Below, in pieces: positions 1-5,396 of a DNA stretch of 13,360 nucleotides. The position numbers and the translations under genes were made by a program. The stretch spans positions 1-13,360 of the forward strand of contig JBFLYA010000108.1 in the NCBI GenBank assembly GCA_040757115.1, in the 5' to 3' direction. Within the stretch, counting starts at the first letter, position 1. Each line of letters starts with the position of its first letter. Source of the stretch: a bacterium. GTDB lineage: Bacteria > UBA9089 > CG2-30-40-21 > SBAY01. A model generated the notes under the pieces. The model was not told the DNA's origin. It saw only the letters and a list, made by a program, of their open reading frames with translations, and did no database searches.

Positions 1-64
1 TGTCCACAACTTACCCACAATTGCTTGGATAACTCCTTTGGAGTTACCCACACTCTCCACATCA
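1..64. other. Cluster of DnaA-box-like CCACA motifs around a 7-bp hairpin
   Basis: Four CCACA/CCCACA motifs occur in 64 bases. Two are TTACCCACA (11-19 and 44-52), one base from the DnaA-box consensus TTWTNCACA; the others are GTCCACAA near base 2 and CTCCACATC near base 55. Between them is a perfect 7-bp hairpin, TAACTCC (30-36) and GGAGTTA (40-46). A very A/T-rich tract follows (about 72-102). This resembles a small replication-origin-like or DnaA-regulated region, but no exact consensus box is present and the window starts here, so the call is weak. Confidence 0.25.
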
Positions 65-103
65 CTACCAGTACTAATAATTAATTTTTTAATTTTATTT
101 TCA

Positions 104-127
104 ACCCCCAACCCCCAATCTTGGGGG
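104..127 (+). terminator. C/G-rich hairpin, possible terminator of an upstream gene
   Basis: Two 7-base words of the type AACCCCC are followed by a stem pairing CCCCCAA (112-118) with TTGGGGG (121-127) and then CTTTAA. The loop is only 2-4 bases and the T-run is short, so it may equally be a hairpin-forming heptamer array like others in this window. Confidence 0.3.
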
Positions 128-274
128 CTTTAATAAGGAATTAGGATTGTGGCATTCAAAATGACCAACAATATATATTATACGAGGACGATGAAAATGT
201 AGTTTTATGATTCGATGGTTTTATAGTTTAAGAAGATAAGCATGGACGCAGGATACAAGTCTGGAGATACTATA
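128..274. other. Spacer with no recognisable gene
   Basis: Between the hairpin and the word array before livF there is no reading frame with recognisable protein similarity and no clear promoter. A TATACT hexamer near 271 could be a -10 box but lacks a convincing -35 partner. Confidence 0.4.
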
Positions 275-318
275 CTAATTCACTAATCTCTAATTCACTA
301 ATTCGCTATTTTCAGGAG
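275..318 (+). repeat. 7/8-base word array (CTAATTCA type) ending in TTTTCAGGAG
   Basis: The words CTAATTCA, CTAATCT, CTAATTCA and CTAATTCG follow each other and end in TATTTTCAGGAG. The terminal AGGAG is the Shine-Dalgarno sequence of livF. The same words, on both strands, recur at about 5160-5235 downstream of guaB3. Confidence 0.7.
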
Positions 319-323
319 AAGAA

Positions 324-1019
324 ATGCTGAAGGTAGAAAATCTTGAGGTTTATTATCATCATATCCATGCCCTTGCAGGGATTTCATTCGAGGTAAATGA
401 GGGAGAGATTGTTGCCCTCTTAGGGGCTAATGGTGCGGGTAAAACAACAACTCTTGCCGCTATCTCAGGATTGGTAAAGATATGTAATGGGGCAATTAGA
501 TTTTTAGACCAGGACATTACCCCTTTAAAACCACATCAGATTGTTCAACTTGGAATTACACAGGTGCCTGAAGGAAGAGGGATATTTGAACCATTAACCG
601 TGATGGAAAATCTCCAACTTGGGGGTTGGACAAAAAAGAACTCAAAAAAACAAATAGCCTATGTTTTTGAGATATTTCCACTTCTTTATGAGCGTCGGGC
701 ACAAGTCGCCGGCACATTAAGTGGTGGGGAACAACAAATGTTAGCCATTGGCAGGGCTTTGGTTAGCAATCCTAAACTTTTACTCTTAGATGAACCATCT
801 TTAGGATTAGCCCCTAAACTTATCGAGAGGATATTTAAAACAATTGCACGGATTAATCAAGAAGGAACATCTATTCTCCTTGTAGAACAAAATGCTTATA
901 TGTCACTTAATATTGCTCATCGCGGGTATATTTTTGAAACAGGGAAAATAATATTGGCGGGGAAAAGTGATGAACTTGTCCAAAATGAATTAGTGAAAAA
1001 GGCCTATTTAGGTCATTAA
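324..1019 (+). CDS. livF: Branched-chain amino acid ABC transporter ATP-binding protein LivF
   Basis: This is the cytoplasmic ATPase of a LIV-type (leucine/isoleucine/valine or related amino acid) ABC importer; it would pair with LivG on the LivHM membrane permease. The 231-residue protein has the usual LivF length. It shows Walker A GANGAGKT (34-41), the Q-loop at Q80 in ITQVPEGRGIF, the ABC signature LSGGEQQ (132-138), Walker B LLLLDEP (152-158) with the LivF-typical SLGLAP that follows, and the H-loop-region motif LVEQNA (186-191) characteristic of LivF rather than LivG. The ATG is preceded by AGGAG at 315-319, supplied by the end of a word array. The other LIV components would be expected upstream, outside the window. 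Its stop codon overlaps that of the convergent flgM-like gene by two bases. Confidence 0.93.
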   Translation: MLKVENLEVYYHHIHALAGISFEVNEGEIVALLGANGAGKTTTLAAISGLVKICNGAIRFLDQDITPLKPHQIVQLGITQVPEGRGIFEPLTVMENLQLGGWTKKNSKKQIAYVFEIFPLLYERRAQVAGTLSGGEQQMLAIGRALVSNPKLLLLDEPSLGLAPKLIERIFKTIARINQEGTSILLVEQNAYMSLNIAHRGYIFETGKIILAGKSDELVQNELVKKAYLGH

Positions 1020-1324
1020 CTTAAGCCGATGCCTATCATCCGTGCCATTCTCTCGGCAACCCCCTCTATTATCTCTTCTTTTGTGAGAGAATGACTATTC
1101 AGTCGTTCGATGACCTCTGAGATTTTTTCCTGACGAATATCAGGGATGGCAACCATTATCTTTTTTGCTAATTCTTTTGCTTCAACCCTCTCCTGTTGAA
1201 TTCCTCTTGCCTGAGAAGAAATAGATACTTTATCTGCAAGTGCCGGATCATTCTCTATTCCTTTGGGTTTGACCCCATTTACCTCAGTTACTTTTGGTGT
1301 TAATGTAATTGGATTTACTACCAT
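1016..1324 (-). CDS. flgM: FlgM-like negative regulator of flagellin synthesis (anti-sigma-28)
   Basis: FlgM binds and inhibits the flagellar sigma factor FliA (sigma-28) until it is exported through the finished hook-basal body. The 102-residue protein has the family layout: a disordered, polar N-terminus, the short motif DKVSISSQAR (31-40) resembling the family's D-x-V-x-[LI]-S-x-x-A stretch, and a C-terminal helical segment (about 62-98) containing IPDIRQEKISEVIERL, matching the family pattern of P-x-[IV]-R-x-x-K-[IV] and the sigma-binding helices. The start has a strong Shine-Dalgarno, GGAGGGGAG, on the minus strand at about 1332-1340. No other flagellar gene is in the window. The upstream sequence contains a sigma-28-like promoter (separate entry). 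The family assignment is from motif recognition in a short divergent protein, so it is probable rather than certain. Confidence 0.75.
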   Translation of the reverse strand: MVVNPITLTPKVTEVNGVKPKGIENDPALADKVSISSQARGIQQERVEAKELAKKIMVAIPDIRQEKISEVIERLNSHSLTKEEIIEGVAERMARMIGIGLS

Positions 1325-1346
1325 AATTTTATCTCCCCTCCTTTTT

Positions 1347-1374
1347 TAATCGACATTTATTTAAAAAAACTTTA
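1347..1374 (-). promoter_or_regulatory. Candidate sigma-28 (flagellar) promoter of the flgM-like gene
   Basis: On the minus strand TAAAGTTT (1374-1367) is followed after 12 bases by GTCGATTA (1354-1347). The sigma-28 consensus is TAAAGTTT, 11 bases, GCCGATAA. The -35 is exact, the -10 differs at two positions, and the spacer is one base long. The predicted start of transcription falls just at the Shine-Dalgarno, which is tight, and the region is A/T-rich. Confidence 0.35.
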
Positions 1375-1428
1375 GTAAAATTTAAAAAAAAATTAACTTT
1401 TCTGTAACTATTCAGCATACCAAGCAAG

Positions 1429-1450
1429 TAGGAAGTAGGAAGTAGGAAAG
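1429..1450. repeat. Heptamer array GTAGGAA x3
   Basis: Three tandem GTAGGAA units lie just inside the left end of the 1404-1949 element. The complementary words (TCCTACT, TTCCTAC) recur at 1593-1615 and 1904-1935, so the element interior can fold on itself. Confidence 0.8.
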
Positions 1451-1462
1451 GGGGAAAATACT

Positions 1463-1892
1463 TCATACTATTTTACTCTTAATTGATTTGATTAAACCTA
1501 TAAGCATCCTACTCACTTCTTCAGATATATCCCAAATGGATTGAAAATCTGGCAGATAATTAAGATCTTTAGATAGAATTAGATAATACCTTTCCTACTC
1601 TCCTACTTCCTACTTTCAGGGAAATCTCCCCCATTTCACTGACGCATTACCTTAGTTCTTCAAGAGAGCCCTGGCTTATATTATAGGCATTTAACTTATT
1701 CTTTATGCCTTGTTTCTTAAAACCTTCTGCAATATTTGCTGGAATAGAAACAGCCGCTTTGCACATCTGTTGCACCAATCCATATTTTTCTTCAGTGGGG
1801 AAGTTTTTGGTTATTTCGTATATTCTTATCACTAAATGATGGCTTTTTTGCCATACTACAAGTTGTCTAAAATCATCTAACTTCTCATTCAT
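1463..1892 (-). pseudogene. Four-helix-bundle protein gene (23S rRNA intervening-sequence protein family), interrupted
   Basis: The start (ATG at 1892, with Shine-Dalgarno GGGGAAG) gives MNEKLDDFRQLVVWQKSH and then the family-typical segment AAVSIPANIAEGF, ending after 81 residues at SLEELR plus TAA. Family members run to about 115-120 residues and continue with YYLILAKDLGY-like sequence. That missing part is present further along the minus strand (1463-1592), reading YYLILSKDLNYLP and ending at TGA after 41 codons. The two halves are separated by a 61-bp insertion; removing it restores one 122-residue frame. The family is known from open reading frames in intervening sequences of 23S rRNA genes and as stand-alone genes; its biochemical role is unclear. 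Here it is the sole cargo of a TIR element. The truncated 81-residue product might still be made. Confidence 0.85.
1593..1653. mobile_element. 61-bp insertion interrupting the four-helix-bundle gene
   Basis: The insertion lies between two copies of TACCTT (1587-1592 and 1648-1653), consistent with a short target duplication. It consists of heptamer words (TCCTACT type), then CTTTCAGGG, then a 38-bp end (1613-1650) that matches 30 of 38 positions of the right end of the element at 3484-3661 (3624-3661), including CCCCCATTTCACTGAC and the terminal CATTAC. It introduces an immediate stop codon into the gene. It is a minimal derivative of the GTAATG-ended repeat family. Confidence 0.75.
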
Positions 1893-1903
1893 TTTCTTCC
1901 CCT

Positions 1904-1935
1904 TTCCTACTTCCCTACTCTCCTACTTTCCTACA
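1904..1935 (+). repeat. Heptamer array (CCTACTT type) ending in CTACAGG
   Basis: Words TTCCTAC, TTCCCTA and CTCTCCTAC, with a period of seven, precede CTACAGG at the right end of the 1404-1949 element. Read on the minus strand the array lies just upstream of the four-helix-bundle gene and borders its Shine-Dalgarno. Confidence 0.7.
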
Positions 1936-2013
1936 GGGTGAATAGTTACACTTTTCTTACCATTTCAAATATATCATAGAATTATATAGATGTCAATTCT
2001 AAACATAGCCTGG

Positions 2014-2046
2014 ATTATCCAATTAGCGTTACGCCAGTTGGATAAT
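2014..2046 (-). terminator. Hairpin directly after the AAA ATPase gene
   Basis: ATTATCCAA (2014-2022) pairs with TTGGATAAT (2038-2046), a perfect 9-bp stem with a 15-base loop, touching the stop codon of the ATPase gene. It lacks a T-run on the minus strand, so it could be a weak terminator or simply a transcript-end hairpin. Confidence 0.4.
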
Positions 2047-3236
2047 TAACGCTTTGCTTGCTCTAATATCCAGCGTTTGAAAAAGATATCACAAATTATG
2101 TATTGGCCATTTTCCTTTTCTATTAGTTCTTTTTCCATTAGTCCCTTGAGTGCCTTTTGAACACTTGAAGGTGCTCCCAGATTATATCTTCTTAAGAAAT
2201 CAGTTGAGAATACTTCTGCCTTTTCTTGTTGACTTAAACCTGCCAGAACCTGTTTTTGTTTTAGAGTCAAGGTATCCCAAATAGTGGCAAAAAGGGTTGA
2301 TTCTTTCTTAAGCAATCCCAAAAGAGCCAGAGCAACACTCTTTTCTTCTACTTTTACCTGGTCGCTATATTCATCCCATAAAATATGGCAGAGATATTGA
2401 GTATAATAAGGATGGCATTCAGAGATTTCTACAATTTTTTCTATGGTTTTGTCTTCTATCTGAATCTGGCTTCTTTTGAAGTGGTATTTAATAAACGAAA
2501 TAAGATTACCTTTTTCTATTTTTCCCAATGGGAAGTGCTTGCCACTTTTATAAAAAGGCCTGTTGAGATTGTAAAACATATCAAACATTAGATGGTGTTT
2601 ACTTCCCATAAAGATGTAACTTACATTTCGATGAGATTGAAATACAGAGCGCATCTTTTTCTCTATTTCATCATCCCCATAATTAGCAATCTCTTGAAAT
2701 TCATCAAAAACCACCACACCATTCATTCCTCTTCTATCCGCTTCTTTCTTAACCGCGGTGAGTAAATCATCTAATATTGGGCTAATATTGGTAGTTTTAT
2801 CATATTCAAATTCAACCTCTGGCAGATTATCAGGTCGAATTACTATCTTAGGAAGCAAACGGGGTAATAGTTCTTTTATCCTTTCCATAACTACTTCAAT
2901 TTTACCCTTAATACTCTGACTTAAAGCTCGAGCATAAACTTCTATAAACTTTTCTTTTGTGATAGCCGGATACAAATCAATATAGGCAATGAGAAAAGGT
3001 CTATTCTGAAGATTTCTAATCACTTCCTTAATAAGAGAAGTTTTTCCATATCGTCTGGGAGAGAAAATAATTATATTTTCTCCATTTTCGATATCTTTTA
3101 CCAGTTCAGCGATTTCATCTTTTCGGTTACAAAAGGCGTTTCCAGAAACCTCTTCTCCATAAATAAAAGGATTCTTCATCTGTTTTACTGCTACGGATAC
3201 GAATTTGCTTTCTGAGCGTTTTGTGTATTTATTCAT
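2046..3236 (-). CDS. AAA-type ATPase of the archaeal ATPase_2 family with C-terminal winged helix
   Basis: A cytoplasmic P-loop ATPase of the group often labelled 'archaeal ATPase' or 'ATP-binding protein' (Pfam ATPase_2), whose cellular role is not established. With the start used here (396 residues) it has the family lead-in NPFIYGEEVSG (22-32) and NRKDE, Walker A SPRRYGKTS (59-67), Walker B VVVFDEFQEI (174-183), a sensor-like segment FMGSKHHLM, and from about residue 318 a C-terminal winged-helix region ending in the typical FFKRW. A frame extension to an ATG at 3257 exists, but that codon lies inside the -10 box of a consensus promoter, so the ATG at 3236 (after AGAAG, 8 bases away) is the better start. 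It is monocistronic and isolated from neighbours of related function. Such genes are often patchily distributed and may be accessory. Confidence 0.85.
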   Translation of the reverse strand: MNKYTKRSESKFVSVAVKQMKNPFIYGEEVSGNAFCNRKDEIAELVKDIENGENIIIFSPRRYGKTSLIKEVIRNLQNRPFLIAYIDLYPAITKEKFIEVYARALSQSIKGKIEVVMERIKELLPRLLPKIVIRPDNLPEVEFEYDKTTNISPILDDLLTAVKKEADRRGMNGVVVFDEFQEIANYGDDEIEKKMRSVFQSHRNVSYIFMGSKHHLMFDMFYNLNRPFYKSGKHFPLGKIEKGNLISFIKYHFKRSQIQIEDKTIEKIVEISECHPYYTQYLCHILWDEYSDQVKVEEKSVALALLGLLKKESTLFATIWDTLTLKQKQVLAGLSQQEKAEVFSTDFLRRYNLGAPSSVQKALKGLMEKELIEKENGQYIICDIFFKRWILEQAKR

Positions 3237-3255
3237 TTTTGCATCTTCTGATGAC

Positions 3256-3284
3256 ATTTTAGCAGAAATTTTGTCCTATGTCAA
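3256..3284 (-). promoter_or_regulatory. Sigma-70 promoter of the AAA ATPase gene
   Basis: On the minus strand TTGACA (3284-3279), a 17-base spacer, and TAAAAT (3261-3256): an exact -35 and a 5-of-6 -10 at ideal spacing. The -10 overlaps the upstream in-frame ATG at 3257, so transcription should begin near 3249, leaving a leader of about 13 bases before the ATG at 3236. Confidence 0.75.
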
Positions 3285-3483
3285 CAAAAACTTTCAACCT
3301 GTATGGTTAGAAATTAGGAGATAATATTTTGGGGACGCTGTCCCCAATCCCCCCGTAGGCGTTAACTTAAGAGACAAAATATAACATGGAATATTCTGGC
3401 ATACCTTTTAAATCCTTGTTAAGGTAGTAGAGCGTAGGAGAGCAAATATCTTCTATCAGTTTGTAATTCTGTGATAGAACTGT
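3285..3483. other. Gene-free spacer with two hairpins
   Basis: No coding frame is recognised. A perfect palindrome TTGGGGAC / GTCCCCAA lies at 3329-3347 (8-bp stem, 3-base loop). A second hairpin pairs TTCTATCA (3451-3458) with TGATAGAA (3472-3479). Confidence 0.5.
3329..3347. repeat. Short perfect palindrome (GGGGAC-GCT-GTCCCC)
   Basis: An 8-bp G/C-rich stem with loop GCT lies between the minus-strand ATPase gene and the plus-strand guaB3. It resembles dispersed extragenic palindromes; no T-run follows, so a terminator role is not supported. Confidence 0.5.
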
Positions 3484-3661
3484 GTAATGTCAGTCGTCAG
3501 TGGCGTGGGGGGATTAACCTGACTTTTAGAAGAAATCACGGAAACACAGAAATGATGAAACACGGAAAATTGATTTTTACTCTGTGTTTCTGTCCTTCCG
3601 TGTTTCTGTGGTAACAACTCTCATTTTCAAGAGAACGCCCCCCATTTCACTGACCCATTAC
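3484..3661. mobile_element. Candidate non-autonomous palindromic element with GTAATG ends
   Basis: The left end GTAATG-TCAGTCG-TCAGTG-GCG-TGGGGGG (3484-3512) and the right end, read on the other strand as GTAATG-GG-TCAGTG-AAA-TGGGGGG (3661-3638), are imperfect inverted repeats. The interior is one long imperfect palindrome (3537-3610). The flanks share only AACTGT/AACTAT, so no clear target duplication is seen. The right end is duplicated inside the four-helix-bundle gene (1613-1650), which shows it belongs to a dispersed family. Confidence 0.55.
3537..3610. repeat. Octamer-word palindrome (CACGGAAA/CACAGAAA and complement)
   Basis: The left arm reads CACGGAAA CACAGAAA TGATGAAA CACGGAAA. The right arm reads the complementary words TCTGTGTT TCTGTCCT TCCGTGTT TCTGTGG. 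Together they form an imperfect hairpin of about 30-bp arms. The element at 7908-8200 is bordered internally by an analogous pair built from CGCAGAGA words. Confidence 0.75.
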
Positions 3662-3714
3662 AACTATACTTCATTTCCTCATAAATTATACTTAATTAGG
3701 CAGAGATCTGAAAA

Positions 3715-3761
3715 CAGAAGATAGACTTCTATCTTCTGACCTCTGTTCTCTGTCTATAGTT
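3715..3761. repeat. Hairpin plus heptamer word array
   Basis: A perfect 10-bp stem CAGAAGATAG (3715-3724) and CTATCTTCTG (3729-3738) with a 4-base loop runs into pyrimidine-rich words with a seven-base period (TATCTTC, TGACCTC, TGTTCTC, TGTCTAT). Confidence 0.6.
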
Positions 3762-3820
3762 ATAAACTAAAGGAATCACCAGGAACTTTTAAGAAATCAC
3801 AATAATTGTTAAAATTTTTC

Positions 3821-3849
3821 TTGACGAATAACAATAAATCTTGTATACT
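3821..3849 (+). promoter_or_regulatory. Sigma-70 promoter of guaB3
   Basis: TTGACG (3821-3826), a 17-base spacer, and TATACT (3844-3849) lie 33 bases before the guaB3 ATG; transcription should start near 3856, just ahead of the Shine-Dalgarno AAAGGAGG (3865-3872). Confidence 0.8.
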
Positions 3850-3881
3850 TAAAATAATAAATTTAAAGGAGGTTGTTTAGA

Positions 3882-5042
3882 ATGGGTTTATGGATAGGAA
3901 GAGGTCGTAAGGCGCGAAGATGCTATGGATTTGATGAAATCGCTATAGCACCTGGCGTTGTAACTATTGACCCGGATGATGTTGATATTCATTTTAGATT
4001 AGGAAATTTAAAATTTGAGATTCCGATTATTGCCGCGGCAATGGATGGAGTTGTAGATGTAGAATTTGCTATTGAAATGAGTAAATTAGGTGGTTTGGCA
4101 GTTTTAAACTTAGAAGGTATTCAAACTCGATATGGGAATCCGAAAAGTGTTATTGATAAAATTGTCTCTGTCCCTCCAGAAGAAGCAACTAATATCCTTC
4201 AACAGATATATGAAGAACCTATTAAAGAAGAGTTGATTGAAAAGAGGATAAAAGAAATTAAATCGGCAAACGCTATCGCCGCCGTGTCCTCAATTCCACA
4301 ACGAGCAGAAAGATTCGCTCAAATTGCTCAAGATGCAGGAGCAGATATATTTGTTGTTCAATCAACTGTAACCACAGCAAAATATATCTCAAAAGATAAA
4401 CCTTTTTTAAACTTTAAAGAATTAAAAAAGAAATTATCCATTCCATTAATCGTGGGTAATTGTGTTACTTACGAAGCCAGTCTTGAGATTCTGAGAACAG
4501 GCATTGATGGTTTATTAGTTGGAGTAGGCCCTGGAACCGCCTGCACAACTCGTGGAGTATTAGGCATAGGAGTTCCCCAGGTTAGTGCCACGGTTGATTG
4601 TGCCGCGGCAAGAGATTTCTATTATAAACAAACAGGAAGATATATTCCGATTATCACTGATGGGGGGATGTCGGTAGGTGGGGATGTATGTAAGGCATTT
4701 GCGGCTGGTGCAGATGCGGTAATGATTGGCTCATCATTTGCTAAGGCTAAAGAATCACCTGGAAAAGGCTACCATTGGGGAATGGCAATGCCTCACCGTA
4801 ATCTACCACGAGGCACTCGAATTTATGTCGGGACTGCCTCGAAATTAGAAGAAATACTCTACGGGCCTGCTCATTTAGATGATGGCTCACAAAATCTCGT
4901 CGGCGCTCTTAGAACCGCAATGGGTATGTGTGGAGCGAAAAATATAAGAGAAATGCAGTTGGTCGAATTGATTATCGCCCCGGCAATCAAAACCGAAGGT
5001 AAAATATTCCAAAAAGCCCAAAGAATAGGAATGGGAAAATAA
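3882..5042 (+). CDS. guaB3: GuaB3-type IMP dehydrogenase family protein (no CBS domains)
   Basis: The expected reaction is NAD-dependent oxidation of IMP to XMP, the step that commits purines to guanine nucleotides. The 386-residue protein starts GLWIGRGRKARRCYGFDEI, the lead-in typical of the GuaB3 subgroup, and is a single TIM-barrel without the CBS pair of canonical GuaB (about 490 residues). It keeps the catalytic loop GVGPGTACTTRG (214-225, Cys221), as in IMP dehydrogenases, and the IMP phosphate-binding segment ITDGGMSVGGD (258-268) followed by KAFAAGADAVMIGSSFA. The C-terminus RIGMGK is also GuaB3-like, as in cyanobacteria. The ATG at 3882 has an ideal Shine-Dalgarno; a TTG nine bases upstream would overlap it. 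It has its own strong promoter and appears monocistronic. A GMP reductase role is possible but the active-site cysteine context favours IMP dehydrogenase. Confidence 0.88.
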   Translation: MGLWIGRGRKARRCYGFDEIAIAPGVVTIDPDDVDIHFRLGNLKFEIPIIAAAMDGVVDVEFAIEMSKLGGLAVLNLEGIQTRYGNPKSVIDKIVSVPPEEATNILQQIYEEPIKEELIEKRIKEIKSANAIAAVSSIPQRAERFAQIAQDAGADIFVVQSTVTTAKYISKDKPFLNFKELKKKLSIPLIVGNCVTYEASLEILRTGIDGLLVGVGPGTACTTRGVLGIGVPQVSATVDCAAARDFYYKQTGRYIPIITDGGMSVGGDVCKAFAAGADAVMIGSSFAKAKESPGKGYHWGMAMPHRNLPRGTRIYVGTASKLEEILYGPAHLDDGSQNLVGALRTAMGMCGAKNIREMQLVELIIAPAIKTEGKIFQKAQRIGMGK

Positions 5043-5055
5043 GAGAGAAAGTTTA

Positions 5056-5297
5056 TATAGCAGTTATTAGTCAAAATTTTATTCAGGGTGGATAAGTAAA
5101 AAATCCCAAATCCCAAGCACCAAATCCCAAATAAGCACCAAATTCCACATACCAAAAAGCGAATTAGAGATTAGTGAATTAGAGATTAGATTTTACTAAT
5201 TCGCTAATTCGCTTAATTCACTAATTCACTAAATGGAATTTGTGATTTGGAATTTCATAGCCATATCTGGGTCAAATTCCGATTAATAAGTGCTATA
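5056..5297. mobile_element. Candidate palindromic TIR element (TATAGCA ends) between guaB3 and the epimerase gene
   Basis: The left end TATAGCAGTTATTAGTC continuing to AATTT (5056-5079) and the complement of the right end (5297-5274) agree at 20 of 24 positions. The interior is built of heptamer and octamer words that pair across the element: AAATCCC and AAGCACC words at 5101-5150 with the complementary GGAATTTG/GATTTGG words at 5235-5258, and GAATTAG/AGATTAG with CTAATTC words at 5160-5230. No unambiguous target duplication is visible, partly because the right flank is itself a word array. No protein is encoded. Confidence 0.5.
5101..5235. repeat. Heptamer word arrays (AAATCCC and GAATTAG/CTAATTC)
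   Basis: AAATCCC, AAATCCC, AAGCACC, AAATCCC follow each other from about 5103. From 5160, GAATTAG, AGATTAG, TGAATTAG, AGATTAG are followed by the complementary CTAATTCG, CTAATTCG, CTTAATTCA, CTAATTCA. The second pair forms an imperfect hairpin. The same CTAATTCA words precede livF. Confidence 0.75.
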
Positions 5298-5351
5298 GTA
5301 GATAGTTTATAGTTGATGATAGATAGTATAGCAACTATCAACTAATTTTCA
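5298..5351 (+). repeat. Heptamer array (GTAGATA/GTTTATA) ending in TTTTCAG
   Basis: Words GTAGATA, GTTTATA, GTTGATG, ATAGATA, GTATAGC are followed by ACTAATTTTCAGAAGGA. TAGTTGAT (5310-5317) pairs with ATCAACTA (5337-5344). The first two words are the same as the 14-bp unit repeated five times at 10110-10179. Confidence 0.65.
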
Positions 5352-5396
5352 GAAGGACATTTATACCGATAAGGTTCGGTACAAGGGAGGGAAAAT

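Larger units (their letters stand above)
1404..1949. mobile_element. Non-autonomous TIR element carrying a four-helix-bundle gene (GTAAC family)
   Basis: Perfect 11-bp terminal inverted repeats, GTAACTATTCA (1404-1414) and TGAATAGTTAC (1939-1949), are flanked by a perfect 8-bp direct repeat ACTTTTCT (1396-1403 and 1950-1957). That is the signature of a transposed element and its target-site duplication. The 546-bp interior holds no transposase, only the interrupted four-helix-bundle gene and arrays of GTAGGAA-type heptamers near both ends. The ends beginning GTAA and the 8-bp duplication recall IS66-family elements; that affiliation is inferred. A second element with almost the same ends lies at 7908-8200. 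Confidence 0.85.

Noticed and set aside
4871-5155. Minus-strand open frame with hydrophobic, aromatic-rich sequence opposite the end of guaB3
   Set aside because: It overlaps guaB3 coding sequence and its N-terminus is made of the AAATCCC word repeats read in reverse.
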